DNA from: Chloroflexi bacterium UBA6265
GTDB taxonomy: Bacteria; Chloroflexota; Chloroflexia; Thermomicrobiales; UBA6265
DNA length: 6,165 bases
Assembly (NCBI GenBank): GCA_002440805.1
Contig: DJVD01000236.1
Coordinates: 1 to 6,165, forward strand
Direction of reading: 5' to 3'
Position numbers and translations under genes: made by a program. Positions 5,590 to 6,165 of this stretch are shown here, piece by piece. A model generated the notes under the pieces. The model did not search any database, was not told the DNA's origin, and worked only from the letters and a program-made list of their open reading frames with translations. Within the stretch, counting starts at the first letter, position 1; every line of letters starts with the position of its first letter.

Positions 5590-6105
5590 ATGAACGACGC
5601 CAAACAACCCGAGCAAATGCGACCCATCCCCGATGGTGGCCTGAAGGATGCCATGCCATCGTGGCTGAAGCGTCCGCCTGCCTGGCGCGATTTGCCGAAT
5701 GCCGAGCAGCGTCGCGAACGCGCCTTGCCCGAGCCCGATACCAGCGAGATCGATCCGCGCACGCTGGTGGATGTTACCGACCTGCCACTCTGGCTGCAGG
5801 CCATCGCTGCCCGTGGCGACATTCCCGCCCCCGTGCCTGATGCTTCCGTGGATCATGCCGTGGACGTGGTGCAGGCGGCTACGCATACGCCGAAAGTAGA
5901 GGCCGAGCCGGTGGTTGACCCCACCCTGCTCGCTGAAATCCTGGAGGCAACGCCGTCGGAGCCCACCGTTGAAACCCCGCCGGTTACCAACACGGTCCAG
6001 ACTCACGGCTCGGAATCGGTGCGCATCCACCTGCCGCTCTGGGCGTCAATCCTGATCGTGGCGCTGATGATTGCGCTGGCATTCGCGCTCGTGACCATGA
6101 TGTAG
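5590..6105 (+). CDS. Small C-terminally membrane-anchored protein of unknown function
   Basis: I do not recognise a family. The 171-residue product starts 4 bases after the dtd stop; GAGGG (5578-5582) lies 7 bases before the ATG. The in-frame ATG at 5527 lies inside dtd and is not needed. Residues 1-145 are hydrophilic, rich in Pro, Glu, Asp and Ala, and probably mostly disordered. A single hydrophobic segment (about 148-170) ends at the last residue, so the protein should be tail-anchored with its bulk in the cytoplasm. Three short motifs of the form L/M-P-x-W recur: MPSWLK (22-27), LPLWLQ (65-70) and LPLWAS (148-153), the last leading into the membrane segment. Similar P-x-W-L motifs occur, from memory, in Chloroflexota proteins. 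It is the last gene of the cluster in view. Expression as a protein is likely from its start signal and position; function is unknown. Confidence 0.75.
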   Translation: MNDAKQPEQMRPIPDGGLKDAMPSWLKRPPAWRDLPNAEQRRERALPEPDTSEIDPRTLVDVTDLPLWLQAIAARGDIPAPVPDASVDHAVDVVQAATHTPKVEAEPVVDPTLLAEILEATPSEPTVETPPVTNTVQTHGSESVRIHLPLWASILIVALMIALAFALVTMM

Positions 6106-6106
6106 G

Positions 6107-6129
6107 CTGGCCAGTCAGCTTATGGCCAG
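6107..6129. repeat. Inverted repeat after the last gene
   Basis: CTGGCCA (6107-6113) and TGGCCAG (6123-6129) are perfect inverted copies around a 9-base loop, one base after the stop codon of the anchored protein. There is no T-run after it, so it is not a standard intrinsic terminator. It could protect the 3' end or stall transcription. A small GCGC-TATG-GCGC hairpin follows (6130-6141). No gene start is supported in the final 60 bases. Confidence 0.45.
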
Positions 6130-6165
6130 GCGCTATGGCGCATGTCTGCACTGACCTCACCCTAG

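Noticed and set aside
6123..6165. Possible start of another gene at the right edge (ATGs at 6123, 6135, 6142)
   Set aside because: Two frames stop within about 11 codons, and the frame open from 6135 has only ten codons and no convincing ribosome site.

Overview
The window looks like a chromosomal housekeeping segment from a free-living, moderately high-GC bacterium. My best guess is the phylum Chloroflexota, close to Thermomicrobia. The basis is the pairing of RNase Y with a SpoVS-family protein, the non-mevalonate isoprenoid genes ispD and ispF, a divergent NYN-domain gene, and a terminal anchored protein with repeated L/M-P-x-W motifs. This placement rests on remembered family patterns, not on a search, and Deinococcota-like or other deep lineages are not excluded. 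No mobile element, CRISPR array, rRNA or tRNA was seen.

Layout. Positions 1-140 (minus strand) hold the first 46 codons of a NYN/LabA-type nuclease gene that runs off the left edge. A divergent intergenic region (141-444) carries several palindromes and a good sigma-70-like promoter facing right. RNase Y (rny, start at 445) follows and is closed by a very strong intrinsic terminator (2140-2194). After a roughly 230-base leader with hairpins, a textbook Shine-Dalgarno sequence and a 7-codon mini-ORF, a tightly packed six-gene cluster begins: a SpoVS-family protein with a long acidic N-terminal extension, a PHP-domain phosphoesterase/exonuclease (RNase AM/TrpH-like), ispD, ispF, dtd (D-aminoacyl-tRNA deacylase) and a small C-terminally anchored protein of unknown function. 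Three consecutive junctions (PHP-ispD, ispD-ispF, ispF-dtd) are 4-base ATGA overlaps, so the genes are probably translationally coupled. The last 60 bases hold an inverted repeat and no recognisable gene.

How the genes work together. IspD and IspF catalyse the third and fifth steps of the MEP pathway to isopentenyl diphosphate. Most of the other products are linked to RNA: RNase Y starts mRNA decay, PHP proteins of this type trim RNA 5' ends or hydrolyse pAp, Dtd removes D-amino acids from tRNA, SpoVS has an Alba-like fold expected to bind nucleic acid, and NYN proteins are PIN-like RNases. Whether this is a functional RNA-turnover neighbourhood or conserved packing is the main open question. 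The most unusual single items are the extended SpoVS protein and its leader. I found no clear new multi-gene system; most of the window is ordinary core metabolism.
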